Shown here: positions 22,241 to 32,844 of the stretch, one piece after another | How positions within the stretch are numbered: the stretch's first letter is position 1 | How the letters are laid out: every line of letters begins with the position of its first letter | Assembly (NCBI GenBank): GCA_950295325.1 | Contig: OX485806.1 | Span: 3,720,001-3,784,000 of the forward strand | DNA: 64,000 nucleotides | Reading direction: 5' to 3' | Source: Polytrichum commune | Taxonomy: Eukaryota > Streptophyta > Polytrichopsida > Polytrichales > Polytrichaceae | The notes under the pieces: model-generated | Databases searched by the model: none | The model's input: only the letters and a program-made list of their open reading frames with translations | What the model was told of the DNA's origin: nothing | Position numbers and translations under genes: made by a program

Positions 22241-22939
22241 GAGCTTCGAATACAGGTGTCGGGGCCGAGTCCCTTGCCTTCCTCGGTACTGCAGCCCTGT
22301 TCTCCGCTAAGCTTCGCCCTCTGTTCACAGACTTCGGCCCTCTTTCGGTTAACAACTCTCTTGTGATTGATTTCCTTTTTCTAATCTCAAACAACTCTTG
22401 CTTGAATTACATTAGTTCCTCTTTGTAATGTTGTCACTTAACACGGGAAACCTAGAAATCTTTCTAATTTTTCGCCATCGAGTTGGCAAGAGGGCAAGTG
22501 GGCAAGTAGCCCCCTTGCTCTCTTTCTTTTTTGTCTTCAAAAGTCTTCAAGCCGATTTTGTCTTCTTACGCAAAACACCTCCAATAGTCTTGTGTGCCTC
22601 ACACTAACTAATAAACTAACACTTGCTTAGCTAGCATCTACTAACATTTGCTTAATAGCTAGCATCTACTAATATTTGTTTAGCTAGTTGCTTTTACTAG
22701 CTAGTTGTTTTTTTCTACTTTGCTAGTTTGTTGCTAGTTTGTTGTTTTTACTAGCTAGCATATTTTTTCTACTTTGATATCTTCTAGCACTACTTAGTTT
22801 CATTTTGACCTTCCTTCTTCTAGGCTAAATGCTAAATGAACTAATTTTCCCTAAATTCCCTATCAATTCTAACTTTTAATGCTAACATTCTAACTAAAAG
22901 TGATCCCGCAGAGTGGTGGACCACTCAAGGGGTTCACAG
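22241..22939. other. Stretch without a recognised gene
   Basis: TA-rich with CTAGCTAG and TTGCTAGTTTGTTG repeats (22620-22760). No gene seen. Confidence 0.35.
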
Positions 22940-23222
22940 TAGGCAGTTGGGAGGCCAGCATTCGGCCAAACTTAGTTAAAAGGCAAGGCAGCTGGGAGGC
23001 CAGCATTCGGCCAAGGATTGTTCGAAGGTAGGCAGCTGGGAGGCCCAACATTCGGCCAAGGATTGTTCGAAGGTAGGCAACTAGGAGGCCAACATTCGGC
23101 CAAACTTAGTTCGAAGGCAAGGCAGCTGGGAGGCCAGCATTCGGCCAAGGATTGTTCGAAGGTAGGGAGCTGGGAGGCCAGCATTCGGCCAAGGATTGTT
23201 TGAAGGTAGGCAGTTGGGAGGC
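22940..23222. repeat. 45-bp tandem array, left part (six units)
   Basis: CATTCGGCCAA recurs with 44-45 bp spacing (TTCGG at 22961, 23006, 23051, 23095, 23140, 23184). Units alternate between an AAGGATTGTTCGAAGG and an AAACTTAGTTCGAAGG type. The array is interrupted after GGGAGGC by a solo LTR and resumes at 24480. Confidence 0.85.
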
Positions 23223-24479
23223 TGTGAGGCCAAACCCACCACCCTTAAGCGTCCTAGTCCGGGTGATGGTTTTGAGAATCACATGTGTCATACCAAAGCT
23301 TGTAGTAACATGGAATGTACTTCCATCTCAACAAGCTCCCAACTCACTTGAAATCATGATGTTTTATTTATGCTAGTCTCTTGAATAGGTAGAGCATTGG
23401 CCTTCTCAAGGGTCCACCCCACAACATTGGTTACACATGCCCTTGAGGATTTTCCTCTTGAAACCTTGGTCTTGGCCAATGTTTTCTCATTAGTGCTCGT
23501 GATCTCGTTGAGGCCATGGCTTGTCGGCTCCATGAGGCACATAAGTCTCTAACACAAGTATTAAAAAACACTTATATCACTTATCATCGCCTCCTCTTCC
23601 ACAAGTCCCTCACAACCCTTTCCAAGTTCACTCCTTAATGCGGCCCCTAACCCAACTAGCCTAATCCAACTAGCCTAATCCCAATTAGCCTAACTCCACT
23701 AGCTTAACCCAACTATCAATTATGTCTTAGCCCACGGCTTAAGTATCAAATCAGTTGTCTATCAACTAATTCGACCAACTACTACACTTAACTTTACTAA
23801 GTCACCTACAAGTCTCTATGAATTCTACTAATTCCAGTAACCTTCTACTAATTCCCACACAACTCTAACTCTAAATTTCAATTCTATGAGAGGAACAACA
23901 AGAGGGAGAGAGAGAGAAGGAGAGGGGAAGGGAGAGGGTAAGGAGGCCTTGTATGAACCTCTCCCCTTTATCCACACTCCCCTCTCAATACAACATGCTC
24001 ATGTGCTCACACACATGTGTGCATCCACACGTGCAAGATGGAAGAGCGCGAAGGAAGAGAGAGTGAATAGGAATCCAAGTGAGTGAAGAAGGTGAGAGAA
24101 AGGAATATATAGGGGAAGGGAAGGGGTGAGCACCCCTCAAAGCTCAAAATAAGCCCCTCGATCCTCGCCTACTTCGTAGGCTCTTATCCTATCCGCTAAG
24201 CCTTCAACTCCTAAACTAACAAGATGGATCCCAATTCAAATATTTAAACTCAAGGAGCTCCCCTTGGTCCACCACATGCTACACTCACCTAACCAAAGAA
24301 CTTCCTTCATGCCGCTAAACTTCTAATTAACTACACCACATAAGCCTAAGGCCTAAACATAACTTCACACCAAGCCTCACTCTTTTTATATTTTTGAGAA
24401 TAATCATAAAACATCAAAATGTAACTCCTAATGGTTTCAAAGGGTTAATAACACATGTGGGCACCATTTTGGGCTCACA
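23223..24479 (-). mobile_element. Solo LTR of family D (1257 bp) with 5-bp TSD
   Basis: On the plus strand it runs from TGTGAGGCC to GGGCTCACA, so the ends are inverted TGTGAG/CTCACA. GAGGC flanks it at 23218-23222 and 24480-24484. It is similar over most of its length to 32845-33758, which precedes a gag gene on the minus strand; that sets the orientation. It contains a GA-rich purine block around 23887-23945. It is inserted into the 45-bp array. Confidence 0.88.
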
Positions 24480-24672
24480 GAGGCCCAGCATTCGGCCAAG
24501 GATTGTTCGAAGGTAGGCAGCTGGGAGGCCCAGCATTCGGCCAAAGATTGTTCGAAGGCAAAGCAGCTGGGAGGCCAACATTCGGCCAAACTTAGTTCGA
24601 AGGCAAGGCATCTGGGAGGCCAGCATTCGGCCAAGGTTAGTTCGAAGGCAAGGCAGCTGGGTTAGGCCCAGT
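24480..24672. repeat. 45-bp tandem array, right part (four units)
   Basis: TTCGG at 24491, 24536, 24581 and 24626, all 45 bp apart. Removing the solo LTR and one target duplication places the first unit exactly 45 bp after the last unit on the left, so the array was continuous before the insertion. Confidence 0.85.
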
Positions 24673-25060
24673 GTGAGCCCTAAATTGCGCTCACATGGTT
24701 CCCTAATCACTAAGAATTGCTAATACCTGGAATATGTGCTTGCTTGAATTATCTAAAGGTTAAGAAATGCGAAGGGTTAAAAGTCTTGATTAGATTAAAT
24801 TAAAAGGTGAATAAGAGCTAGGAAGGGCAATAAACCTTAGAGGATTAACGGGGAGTAAAAGGCATAAGTGTTAAGTGTGAGTCTAGTAAAAAAACGTATT
24901 AAAAACAACCTAGCAATACCAATAGAATAATAGAAGGGGTCATAATAATGACCATTGTTTATTGAATAATATGTACATGATAGCTCAGGAAGATGGCTAG
25001 GAGCCGGTTGGTTGATACAATTTTCCTGCCTAGAAACCAATAGCAGCACCAAGTCATGTG
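24673..25060. other. Stretch without a recognised gene
   Basis: Starts with a TGTGAGC...GCTCACA inverted pair (24673-24697) that resembles family D LTR ends. Otherwise AT-rich and non-coding. Confidence 0.35.
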
Positions 25061-25160
25061 TAACACACTAATTGATCAGACAGGCTCAACGGGAATCGAA
25101 CCTGGACCGTCTAAATGTAGTACAAACATCCTTTCTCAACCAACCAAGGAAACATGACTT
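25061..25160 (-). mobile_element. tRNA-like sequence, SINE head or tRNA relic
   Basis: On the minus strand TTGGTTGGTTGAGAAAGG resembles a pol III A-box and is followed 32 bases later by a perfect B-box GGTTCGATTCC and then CGTTGAGCC. The spacing fits a tRNA head. The acceptor stems do not pair convincingly, so a tRNA-derived SINE is more likely than a working tRNA gene. Confidence 0.5.
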
Positions 25161-25387
25161 GGTGACCACCAACACAACAAATCACAATTTATACTATGAC
25201 CCAAGCGTGATTACTTGCTAACAACTACGGTGGGTTATTCTTAATTGTCCTACTTATCTATCTATCTATCTATGAGTTATTTATCTATGAATCTAGGGGG
25301 AGAAGAAGTCAAGTGAAGAAGAGGGAAAATGGGTTTGAAAGGGGAGAGGCCAAGGGAAAAGGTCTCAACCCGGTTTTTCTCTCGGGT
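25161..25387. other. Short unassigned stretch with a TATC microsatellite
   Basis: A (TATC)n run at about 25255-25273. The rest is purine-rich and adjoins the LTR at 25388. Confidence 0.4.
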
Positions 25388-26323
25388 TGTCGCGCACCTC
25401 TCCATGAGGAGTGCCCGCAACACCATGGGCACAAGGGGGACCCTGGAGTGACACCCGGGACTTGTGGCACCATTGGTGAGAGGGCCCAAGTACTCTTAGC
25501 ATGGGTGAGGGCCCCGGGCGTTGAGAACGCCTCTCACCCACGGGGACTAATAGTCATGAGGGTAAGGCCATAAGTTATGAGTAGCTTATGGCGGTGGAAT
25601 TCTAGAATGCTAAGGAACACCTCAATCGGAGGTGCTAGCTAGGAGATATGGCCATTTGAGTGGGGCGCTGTCCCGGGACAACACCCTGGGGCAGCAGTGA
25701 CCTGGGAGTGGTGCCCGGGACTGCCAAGGTTTGAAGAGCCATAACTTCCTCAGTACTTGCCCGAATGAGGCAAGTGAGGGGTCCATCCGCATCTAAGTAA
25801 AGAGTAGGTGACGATAGAGTGGTCGCTTAATAGCATCAAACATCATATGTAGAAGTTATGGTGGTCTGAAGCTGTTGGGGGGTTCCAGTCCCAGCGGCTA
25901 AGGGAAAATGTCCACTTGGCCCCAACCCTTGTAGAGAGACAAAAGGATACTTGATGGTGGGGTAGGGGCCCCGCCCAAAGTCCTAGAGGCTTATATGGGT
26001 GAGGCGGCTTAGCCGACCGACCCCCCCGGAGCATACTTGGCAATGTGCTCCGGTAGTTGTAGTGTTGTTTTGGCAACACGATGATCAACTCAAGAGTGGA
26101 CTTCCATGGATGGAAGTCCACCTTAGCCATTGGCTACCTACTAAGGGGAGAGTCCCAAATGCATGTGTAGGAGGGTTTGGTGACCTAGCCATGAGCTTGA
26201 AGGTCCGCGGTTTTGGGAGCTGACCATGCATGTGCGTGGGATGTGCAGGTTAGCGCTCGTGGCATTTGCTAGGTTGGAAAGGCGGTCAAGCTAAGTGAAG
26301 GAAAACTAGCAAGGGTTGCGACA
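25388..26323 (+). mobile_element. 5' LTR of family C, copy 4 (936 bp)
   Basis: Starts TGTCGCGCACCTCTCCATG, ends CTAGCAAGGGTTGCGACA. It is collinear with the solo LTR at 14516-15491 but more diverged, with small deletions. It is followed directly by a tRNA-iMet primer-binding site, which identifies it as a 5' LTR in plus orientation. Confidence 0.9.
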
Positions 26324-26325
26324 TG

Positions 26326-26337
26326 TGGTATCAGAGC
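26326..26337 (+). promoter_or_regulatory. Primer-binding site (initiator tRNA-Met)
   Basis: TGGTATCAGAGC, two bases after the LTR end. It is the usual complement of the 3' end of plant initiator tRNA-Met used to prime minus-strand synthesis of LTR retrotransposons. Confidence 0.9.
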
Positions 26338-26374
26338 AGGGTTCAAATATTTGAGCTAGCATTTTGAGGGAAAC

Positions 26375-26476
26375 ATGGCTATCAAACGTGGGGGTGACGA
26401 TGGTGAGCCCGGGAATTCCAAAAAGTTGCGACGCTCAAAACGGAACAAAGATCATGCCCTAGATCTCAATTTTTAA
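26375..26476 (+). pseudogene. Start of a retrotransposon gag ORF, truncated
   Basis: An ATG 37 bases after the primer-binding site opens 33 codons (MAIKRGGDDG..., very basic: KKLRRSKRNK) and then reads into repeat B, where it stops. Position and basic composition fit the beginning of a gag gene. The rest of the element is gone; the junction with repeat B is at about 26467. Confidence 0.6.
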
Positions 26477-27490
26477 TCATTCAATCACACGTATATTTAT
26501 ATTTCCCTTTTGAGGAGTTCAATAATAGCTTCTGCTTTGAAAGACAACTTGCTTAATTAAGTTCGAAGTTCAATTTCAACATCGTGTTGTCTCTCAAAGT
26601 TCCATTGATTCTCCGGATATCTTTGAGCGCTTTGTTCTCACCCTCACACTAATCTTTTGAGTTCTTGCTCAAAATAGTCTACTCTTCTCTCGGTTGCTTA
26701 ATTACTAAAGTTCCAAGTCCCGCTTATCAACTTGCAAGTTCAATTGAGAGAGAGAGAGAAAGATTACACACACATTTGTGGAAAAGATAGTGTATTGCAA
26801 AAATGCTCCAAGAGGAGAGATACAAAAGAAACTCAAGTGTTTTTGACACTCAAATTTAAGATAACTTCGTTGTGTAGAAAATGAGGTAAAGTCTCCTAAA
26901 ATTGCTCCCTTTATATAATATTTTCTTCCTAATCCAAAATCTATATTTAAAGTGGTTGTTAACTTCACTTTCCTAGATAACTACCTATCTCCGACATAGG
27001 TAGATGATATCTATCATAAACGGTTATAACCGTTCTACCACTCTAATGTTCGTATTTCTAGGATTTCACTATATCCTTGTTGTGGCTACATTCCAAATCC
27101 TTTTTGAAGATCAATTAAATCTTCATATTGATTGATTGATGATCATACTAGTAGAATGTACCATATTCCTATATACTCCTTAATGCCCTTATACTCCTCG
27201 TAATTGCTTAATATTCTTCTTACATAATTGTCTGGGATAAAATCCCATATACTTATACTTATGGAATGTAATTCTCGTTCTACATACTTTATAATATCCC
27301 TATATACCCCTATATACTCCTCATATAAGTCCTTTCATACTTACATAATAGTTTCTATCTCTAAGTTCTCCTATACTAAGCCACTGGGGACCCATTGCCG
27401 TGGGTAAGGGACCCTATATCCGCACGACTTCCTTGTAATTCCGTGGTAGTGCACCTAAAGCCATGGTCGAACGTCTCTCCGAAGCTCCGC
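26467..27490 (+). repeat. Long interspersed repeat B, copy C (5'-truncated)
   Basis: Matches the second half of copy A (from about 7030): TTTCCCTTTTGAGGAGTTCA, GTTCCATTGATTCTCC, GAGCGCTTTGTTCTCACC, TATCTCCGACATAGGTAGAT and CCGTGGGTAAGGGACCCTAT. It abuts the gag remnant of family C on the left and the end of the minus-strand gag gene on the right. Confidence 0.65.
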
Positions 27491-27496
27491 TTCTCT

Positions 27497-29642
27497 TTAC
27501 CTTCCTCCAGTGCTTCCTTGGTGAAGTTTCTTCAAGTTTCTCTCAAAATTGATGCTCCTCTTGTTGTTGAGTAGTTTAGTGATGTAGCATTTAACATTTT
27601 GTTGTTGGATAGTTGAGCATTCAAAAACCTCTAATGGAGCCTTTCCTCTCCTAGCTCTAGTGGTAACCGCTAATGCCGGTGCCTCATGAATAACCTCATC
27701 TCCTAGACTCTTCAACTCATAGGTGATGACATTGGTGTGTGGAGGCCATTGACGTTGTTCCTCTCCAATCTCCATTTGAAGAGGAAGAGTGTCATCATGA
27801 GGTGACTCCACTACTCCATCCATAAATCTCACATCTTGAGAATTAGACGGACCCGGATCCGTAGGAGGAGGATGACGCCTATTGTTGAAGTTTTGTGGAC
27901 CTCCTTGCCTACCTTGTATCGGAATGTAACCACTCGCCGTTTGTAATCCTGCCGGTAGATGAGAAGTTTGTCTCGCATTACCATGGTCGTAATACAAATT
28001 CGGTGGCCTAAGCTCATTCGGTGGTCCACCTTGAGGTCTAGCTCCCCTCATGTTGTCCCTCGCTTGTTGTTGGGGATTGGCCACCGGGTAATTCACACTA
28101 ATAACCTTATCCGGTTGATGACATTCGTCCGAAGGATGGTTTCCTCCACAATTGCTACAACCATAACCTTGTCCCTCGGACCAACATTGACCTTGTACAT
28201 GCCACCTCCCACAAAATGGATGGAACTCCCTATTTTCCACGTTTTGACCACCTTGACCTCTAGGAGGAGGTCCCCTATTGTTGTCTTGTCCATATTGAGG
28301 TTGTCCTTGACCTTATTGGTTTTGTGGAGGTGGACCACCATATCTTCTTTGATCACGGGTTTGTCCACCTCTACAAAACTGACGAATGTGGCCCGGTTGG
28401 CTACATTGAACAGACCACAATCCCGATCAATGTCTACCCGATTCAACTGGAGGAGGAGGACCCAGTTGTTGGCTCTTGATCATCAAAGACATTTGATTTG
28501 TAAGACTTTGCATTTGCTTAATTATGGCCTCTTGAAATCCCAATTGGCTAGCACCCAACCTTGTCTCCACTTCGTCAATGTGAGGATCCGCTCTAGGGGC
28601 CGGTAATGCTAGAAGTGGTGCCGGTTCTCTAACCGCTAAATGATGTGGACCGGTGTCAACAATAGCATAAGGGACTTGACTTTCATAGTTGATCGGCTCT
28701 CCCGCCATCAACCTAGGTCGAATGAGAATGAATTGTGGTATCAATTCATCTTCCCGTCTCCACAATCTCTCATGATCTCTATCCAAGGTCTCCATCTCTC
28801 TAGCCGCCTGCTTGGCATCCGCCAATGTTTAAGGATGCCTCTCAAGAACACCCCTAATTGTTCCCGACTTAGAGAATCCTTGAATGAAAAATTGCTTTAG
28901 TGTGTCATCACTGAGCATGATGCCCACAAATCGTGTACACACTAAATCAAACCTCCTAATGTAGGCCAAAATTTCATCTTCCCTACCTTGCTTGAACGAA
29001 GCCAATGCCCTCAAAGTTGTGCTTTGACCAACCTCCGGTCAAACTCATTCAAAAACTCCCTTTCGAATTGCTCCCATGGTCGAAAATGTCCCTCGGCATG
29101 ATCTCTATACCACTCGTAAGCCTCACCCTCCAAAGTAGTGGGAAACCATACCAACCAATATTCCAGATTAGTCATCAAAGAACTAGCCAACCTCTCGATG
29201 TACCTCTCGATGTGCCTAGAAGGATTCTCATCCTTGGTATAAAACTTAGGAAGGTGGGAGGTCATATCCACCGCATGTAAGTTTTGTGGAACCACAATTG
29301 GTAAACATCTCGGTCTAACCAATGGATCAATGGGGTCCTCATCCAATATGGGATCATCGTCATCCCCTCGCCGTGCCATGTCAACCAGTAGATCGTCTCT
29401 TATGTCCCTATCAATGTGTATTAGAATCTCTTTTCTAGATGTATAAGTATCCGATGCTATCTCACCAATCAAATTAGAGGGAGTTGCCTCCTTCTCCACT
29501 CTATACTCCCCTTCTAAAGTCTCTAACAATGGGCTAAAACTAGGCTCAACATTCAAACAACTTTCTAATCTAACATCAACTTCTTCTATAACATCACTAA
29601 TCCTAGATGATCTCCTCCTACGTCTAGATCTTTCTAATCCTC
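27497..29642 (-). pseudogene. Ty3/gypsy Gag, broken
   Basis: Minus-strand capsid gene. The first open part (29642-29011) contains HIERYIERLASSL and LEGEAYEWYRDHAEGHFRPW...EQFEREF, the conserved retrotransposon gag core. It continues after a frameshift near 29012 (LASFKQGREDEILAYIRRF, a second capsid segment). It then continues through in-frame TAA codons at 28829 and near 28315 and a TGA near 28425 to zinc-knuckle-like segments CSQPGHIRQFC and CSNCGGNHPSDEC, then a Pro/Gln-rich tail. Gag packages the element RNA. No ATG is visible at the start, and no protease or RT follows; repeat B begins at about 27490. The family D LTR at 32845-33758 is its likely 5' LTR. Confidence 0.82.
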
Positions 29643-30500
29643 ATATCAAGCTTGGTTTTTGGGATCGAGTCTTATTTTGCATTCCCAAAGAATCGATCAA
29701 CCCTCACTTGACCAATCATACTCCTCACTACCTTCACTCATTAATATTATCATTTTTCTTGGTGTGAATTAAAAATTGAAGAGGTAAGGAAGAGAACTTG
29801 TAAGCCCACTTAAATAAACAATCCCAATCAAGGGATAGGCATGTTCATGTCAATCTTTGGTCGGGCTAGAGCATAACCTCTAAAACCTTCTTCCAATTGA
29901 CACTCACCACAATACCGAAAGTGAGGGGCTGACCTTCGTCATGCACCGTATTAAAGACTGAGGCATCACCCTCTTGTCTCCAACACAATGCTATAACTAG
30001 GGAATTACCGTCTACAACGGATAACGACAAAAACAACTACTAAAATTATTCCTTAATTAATTAACAATTCACTTTGAAGAAATCGTCGTACCTTAAGCAT
30101 TGCATCCCCCTACAAGTTAGCATTCCCCTCGACCGTGGCTTAATGCGATAATAACAACAAAATTTCTAAACTAACAATCTAATCTAAAGCATCAAATGTC
30201 AAAACTCCCAAGACTTGGAGACTCACCCTGAGGTGAGTATCAAAGTCTAATCTTCCTAAGATTAATTACCCCTCTAATGTCTTAGTGAACTAATCGATCA
30301 TAAGGTTCTTTTTATGTTTTTAGCAAATCCCCAAAAAGGTTGAGGACATACTTTCGCCGCGCTCCCTCCTCAAAACAAAATGCATAAAGAAAATATGCAT
30401 TTCATTCCAAGGAAATAAAGAAAATGAATTAAACTAGTAAATAGCAAAATCAACAAGTCTAAGTAAGGCACTTACCATGAGCCACTTGCTCATTCCCTTC
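29643..30500 (-). other. Probable retrotransposon leader, proximal part
   Basis: Sequence between gag and the foldback insertion, with no open frame of note. It lies where the 5' leader of the minus-strand gypsy element is expected; the distal part continues at 32782-32822 on the far side of the insertion. Confidence 0.5.
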
Positions 30501-32772
30501 GGCGGACGCTAAAGAACACCTATTGAGCTCTGTGCGCCTAAGAATCCGCGTCCCCTGGCCCACGTGTCAGTGCCCAAACCATAACCTTCTGGACCTGCCC
30601 ACGCTGTTGCCCGCACCTTGCCAGACCGGATGGAACCTTGGACAGAGTTAGCTCCAACGACATTAGTCATCCTTCGAGCCATGGATCCTCTTTCGAGCAT
30701 TGGGAACGTTCCCTATCTCCTTCCCATCGGTTTTCAACCACATTTGCTAATGTGTTATGCAAACGATATCTGCGGAATGTGTTATGCATCAAAATCTCTG
30801 GAATGTGTTATACGCCGGTTCCAAATCCAAAAATGTATTATGCACTAAATCCAAATTTACAAATGTGTCATCCGTCATATTCATGTTTACGAATGTGTCA
30901 TGCACTAGATCCAAATTTACAAATGTGTCATGCACTAGATCCATATTTATAAATATGTCATGCGTCATATTCATATTTACAAATGTGTCATGCACAAGAT
31001 CCAGATTTACAAATATGTCATGCGTCATTTTCATATTTACAAATGTGTCATGCGTCATATTCAAATGTGTCATGCACTTGATCCAAATTTGTGAATGTGT
31101 CATACATCATATTCAAAATTTCAAATGTGCTATGCACTACATCCAGGTGGAGGACGTTAAGTACCCCCCCACAAACTTTTCAGGGGGGGGGGGGGAATAT
31201 TCTGTCAGGGGCAACTGCCCGTCAATTTTTCTGCACCCGACCGAAAATTGCTGCCCGCCCGCCCGACTTCGAAAATACTATTGTACTTGCATTTTTGAAG
31301 GCTACTTGTCCACATATCCCATATTGAGTGCACTTCATTTTCAAGGTCTCAAATCCAATATATATGTTCACTTTCATTGAGTAAATAAGCAATTGACTGG
31401 ATTTCATTTTCAAAGTGAAACCGCCAATAAAGCACGTAATAAACTTGGAAGTCAAAAATATTACAAATTCCTCATTATCATTGAGGTTATAATTTTTGTC
31501 ACTTACAATTGAAAGGGACTTTGTCATTCTAAAGTGAAACTCAAATTGAAGATTTTTTAATTTTTAATTTTATATATATATATATATAAAATATAGTTAA
31601 TACCGACTACTATCACAAATTTTTCATACGCATTTAAACTAGTTAAGTAAGATTGCATGCAACTAAGTCTAGTAATTTTTGATTTATCACAATGTTGATT
31701 TAAAAAAGCTTAATTAGGATAAATCAAAAATTACTAGACTTAGTTGCATTCAATCTTACTTAACTAGTTTAAATGCGTATGAAAAATTTGTGATAGTAGT
31801 TGGTATTAACTATTTTTTTTATATATATATATAATTAAAAAATTAAAAAATCTTCAATTTGAGTTTCACTTTAGAATGACAAAGTCCCTTTCAATTGTAA
31901 GTGACAAAAATTATAACCTCAATGCTAATGAGGAATTTGTAATATTTTTGACTTCCAAATTTATTACGTGCTTTATTGGCGGTTTCACTTTGAAAATGAA
32001 ATCCAGTCAATTGCTTATTTAGTCAATGAAAGTGAACATATATATTGGATTTGAGACCTTGAAAATGAAATGCACTCAATATGGGATTTGTGGACAAGTA
32101 GTCTTCAAAAATGCAAGTACAATAGTTTTTTCGAAGTCAGGCGGGCAGGTAACAGTTTTCGGTCGGGTGCAGAAAAATTGACGGGGCAGGATCAAGTGCA
32201 TGACACATTTGAATATGACGCATGATACATTTGTAAATCTGGATCTTGTGCATGACACATTTGTAAATATGAAAATGACGCATGACATATTTGTAAATCT
32301 GGATCTTGTGCATGACACATTTGTAAATATGAATATGACGCATGACATATTTATAAATATGGATCTAGTGCATGACACATTCGTAAACATGAATATGACG
32401 GATGACACATTTGTAAATTTGGATTTAGTGCATAACACATTTTTGGATTTGGGACCGGCGTATAACACATTCCAGAGATTTTGATGCATAACACATTCTG
32501 CAGATATCGTTTGCATAACACATTAGCAAATATGGTTGAAAACCGATGGGAAGGAGATAGGGAACGTTCCCAATGCTCGAAAGAGGATCCATGGCTCGAA
32601 GGATGACTAACGTCGTTGGAGCTAACTCCGTCCAAGGTTCCATCCGGTCTGGCAAGGTGCGGGCAACAGCGTGGGCAGGTCCAGAAAGTTATGGTTTGGG
32701 CACTGACATGTGGGCCAGGGGACGCGGATTCTTAGGCGCACAGAGCTCGATAGGTGTTCTTTAGCGTCCGCC
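30501..32772. mobile_element. Foldback (long-TIR Mutator-like) element, 2272 bp
   Basis: Nearly the whole element is one inverted repeat. Arm 1 (30501-31688) and arm 2 (31718-32772) surround a 29-bp loop. The outermost bases GGCGGACGCTAAAG mirror each other, and sampled segments differ by only a few percent. A perfect 9-bp target duplication ATTCCCTTC lies at 30492-30500 and 32773-32781. A 9-bp duplication with very long TIRs fits the Mutator superfamily. The arms carry about nine 30-bp tandem units. Arm 1 has an extra approximately 130 bp, including a run of G, near 31085-31215. Mirror-image open frames in the arms are not genes. Confidence 0.92.
30830..31100 (+). repeat. 30-bp tandem repeats in foldback arm 1
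   Basis: About nine units of the form ACAAATGTGTCATGCACTAG plus ATCCAAATTT, alternating with a GCGTCATATTCAT variant. The same units, reversed, occupy about 32190-32470 in arm 2. The 30-bp period keeps long frames open in several phases. Confidence 0.8.
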
Positions 32773-32822
32773 ATTCCCTTCTCCCACGATTTCACCTCCA
32801 AGTCTTCTCTAATCCCGGTTCA

Positions 32823-32840
32823 CTCCCGGCGGACGCACCA
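32823..32840 (-). promoter_or_regulatory. Candidate primer-binding site of the family D element
   Basis: On the minus strand TGGTGCGTCCGCCGGGAG starts four bases after the LTR end. It begins with the TGG needed to pair with a tRNA CCA end, and the sequence continues GTGAACCGG, resembling a T-arm complement. The closest type I know is the tRNA-Asp PBS (TGGCGCCGTTGCCGGGGA), but the match is only partial. Confidence 0.5.
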
Positions 32841-32844
32841 TTTA

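Noticed and set aside
22972..24634. Periodic Pro/Asn/Trp-rich protein encoded by the 45-bp array
   Set aside because: The period of 15 codons keeps frames open on both strands. There is no start context, no flanking exon, and the array is interrupted by an LTR.
22940..24672. CRISPR-like array (45-bp regular repeats)
   Set aside because: Repeats are contiguous with no unique spacers, and the context is a plant nuclear genome.
30509..32764. Mirror-image open frames (63 to 207 codons) at both sides of 31.7 kb
   Set aside because: They are the two arms of the foldback element read in opposite directions. The His/Asn/Asp-rich repeats come from the 30-bp tandem units.
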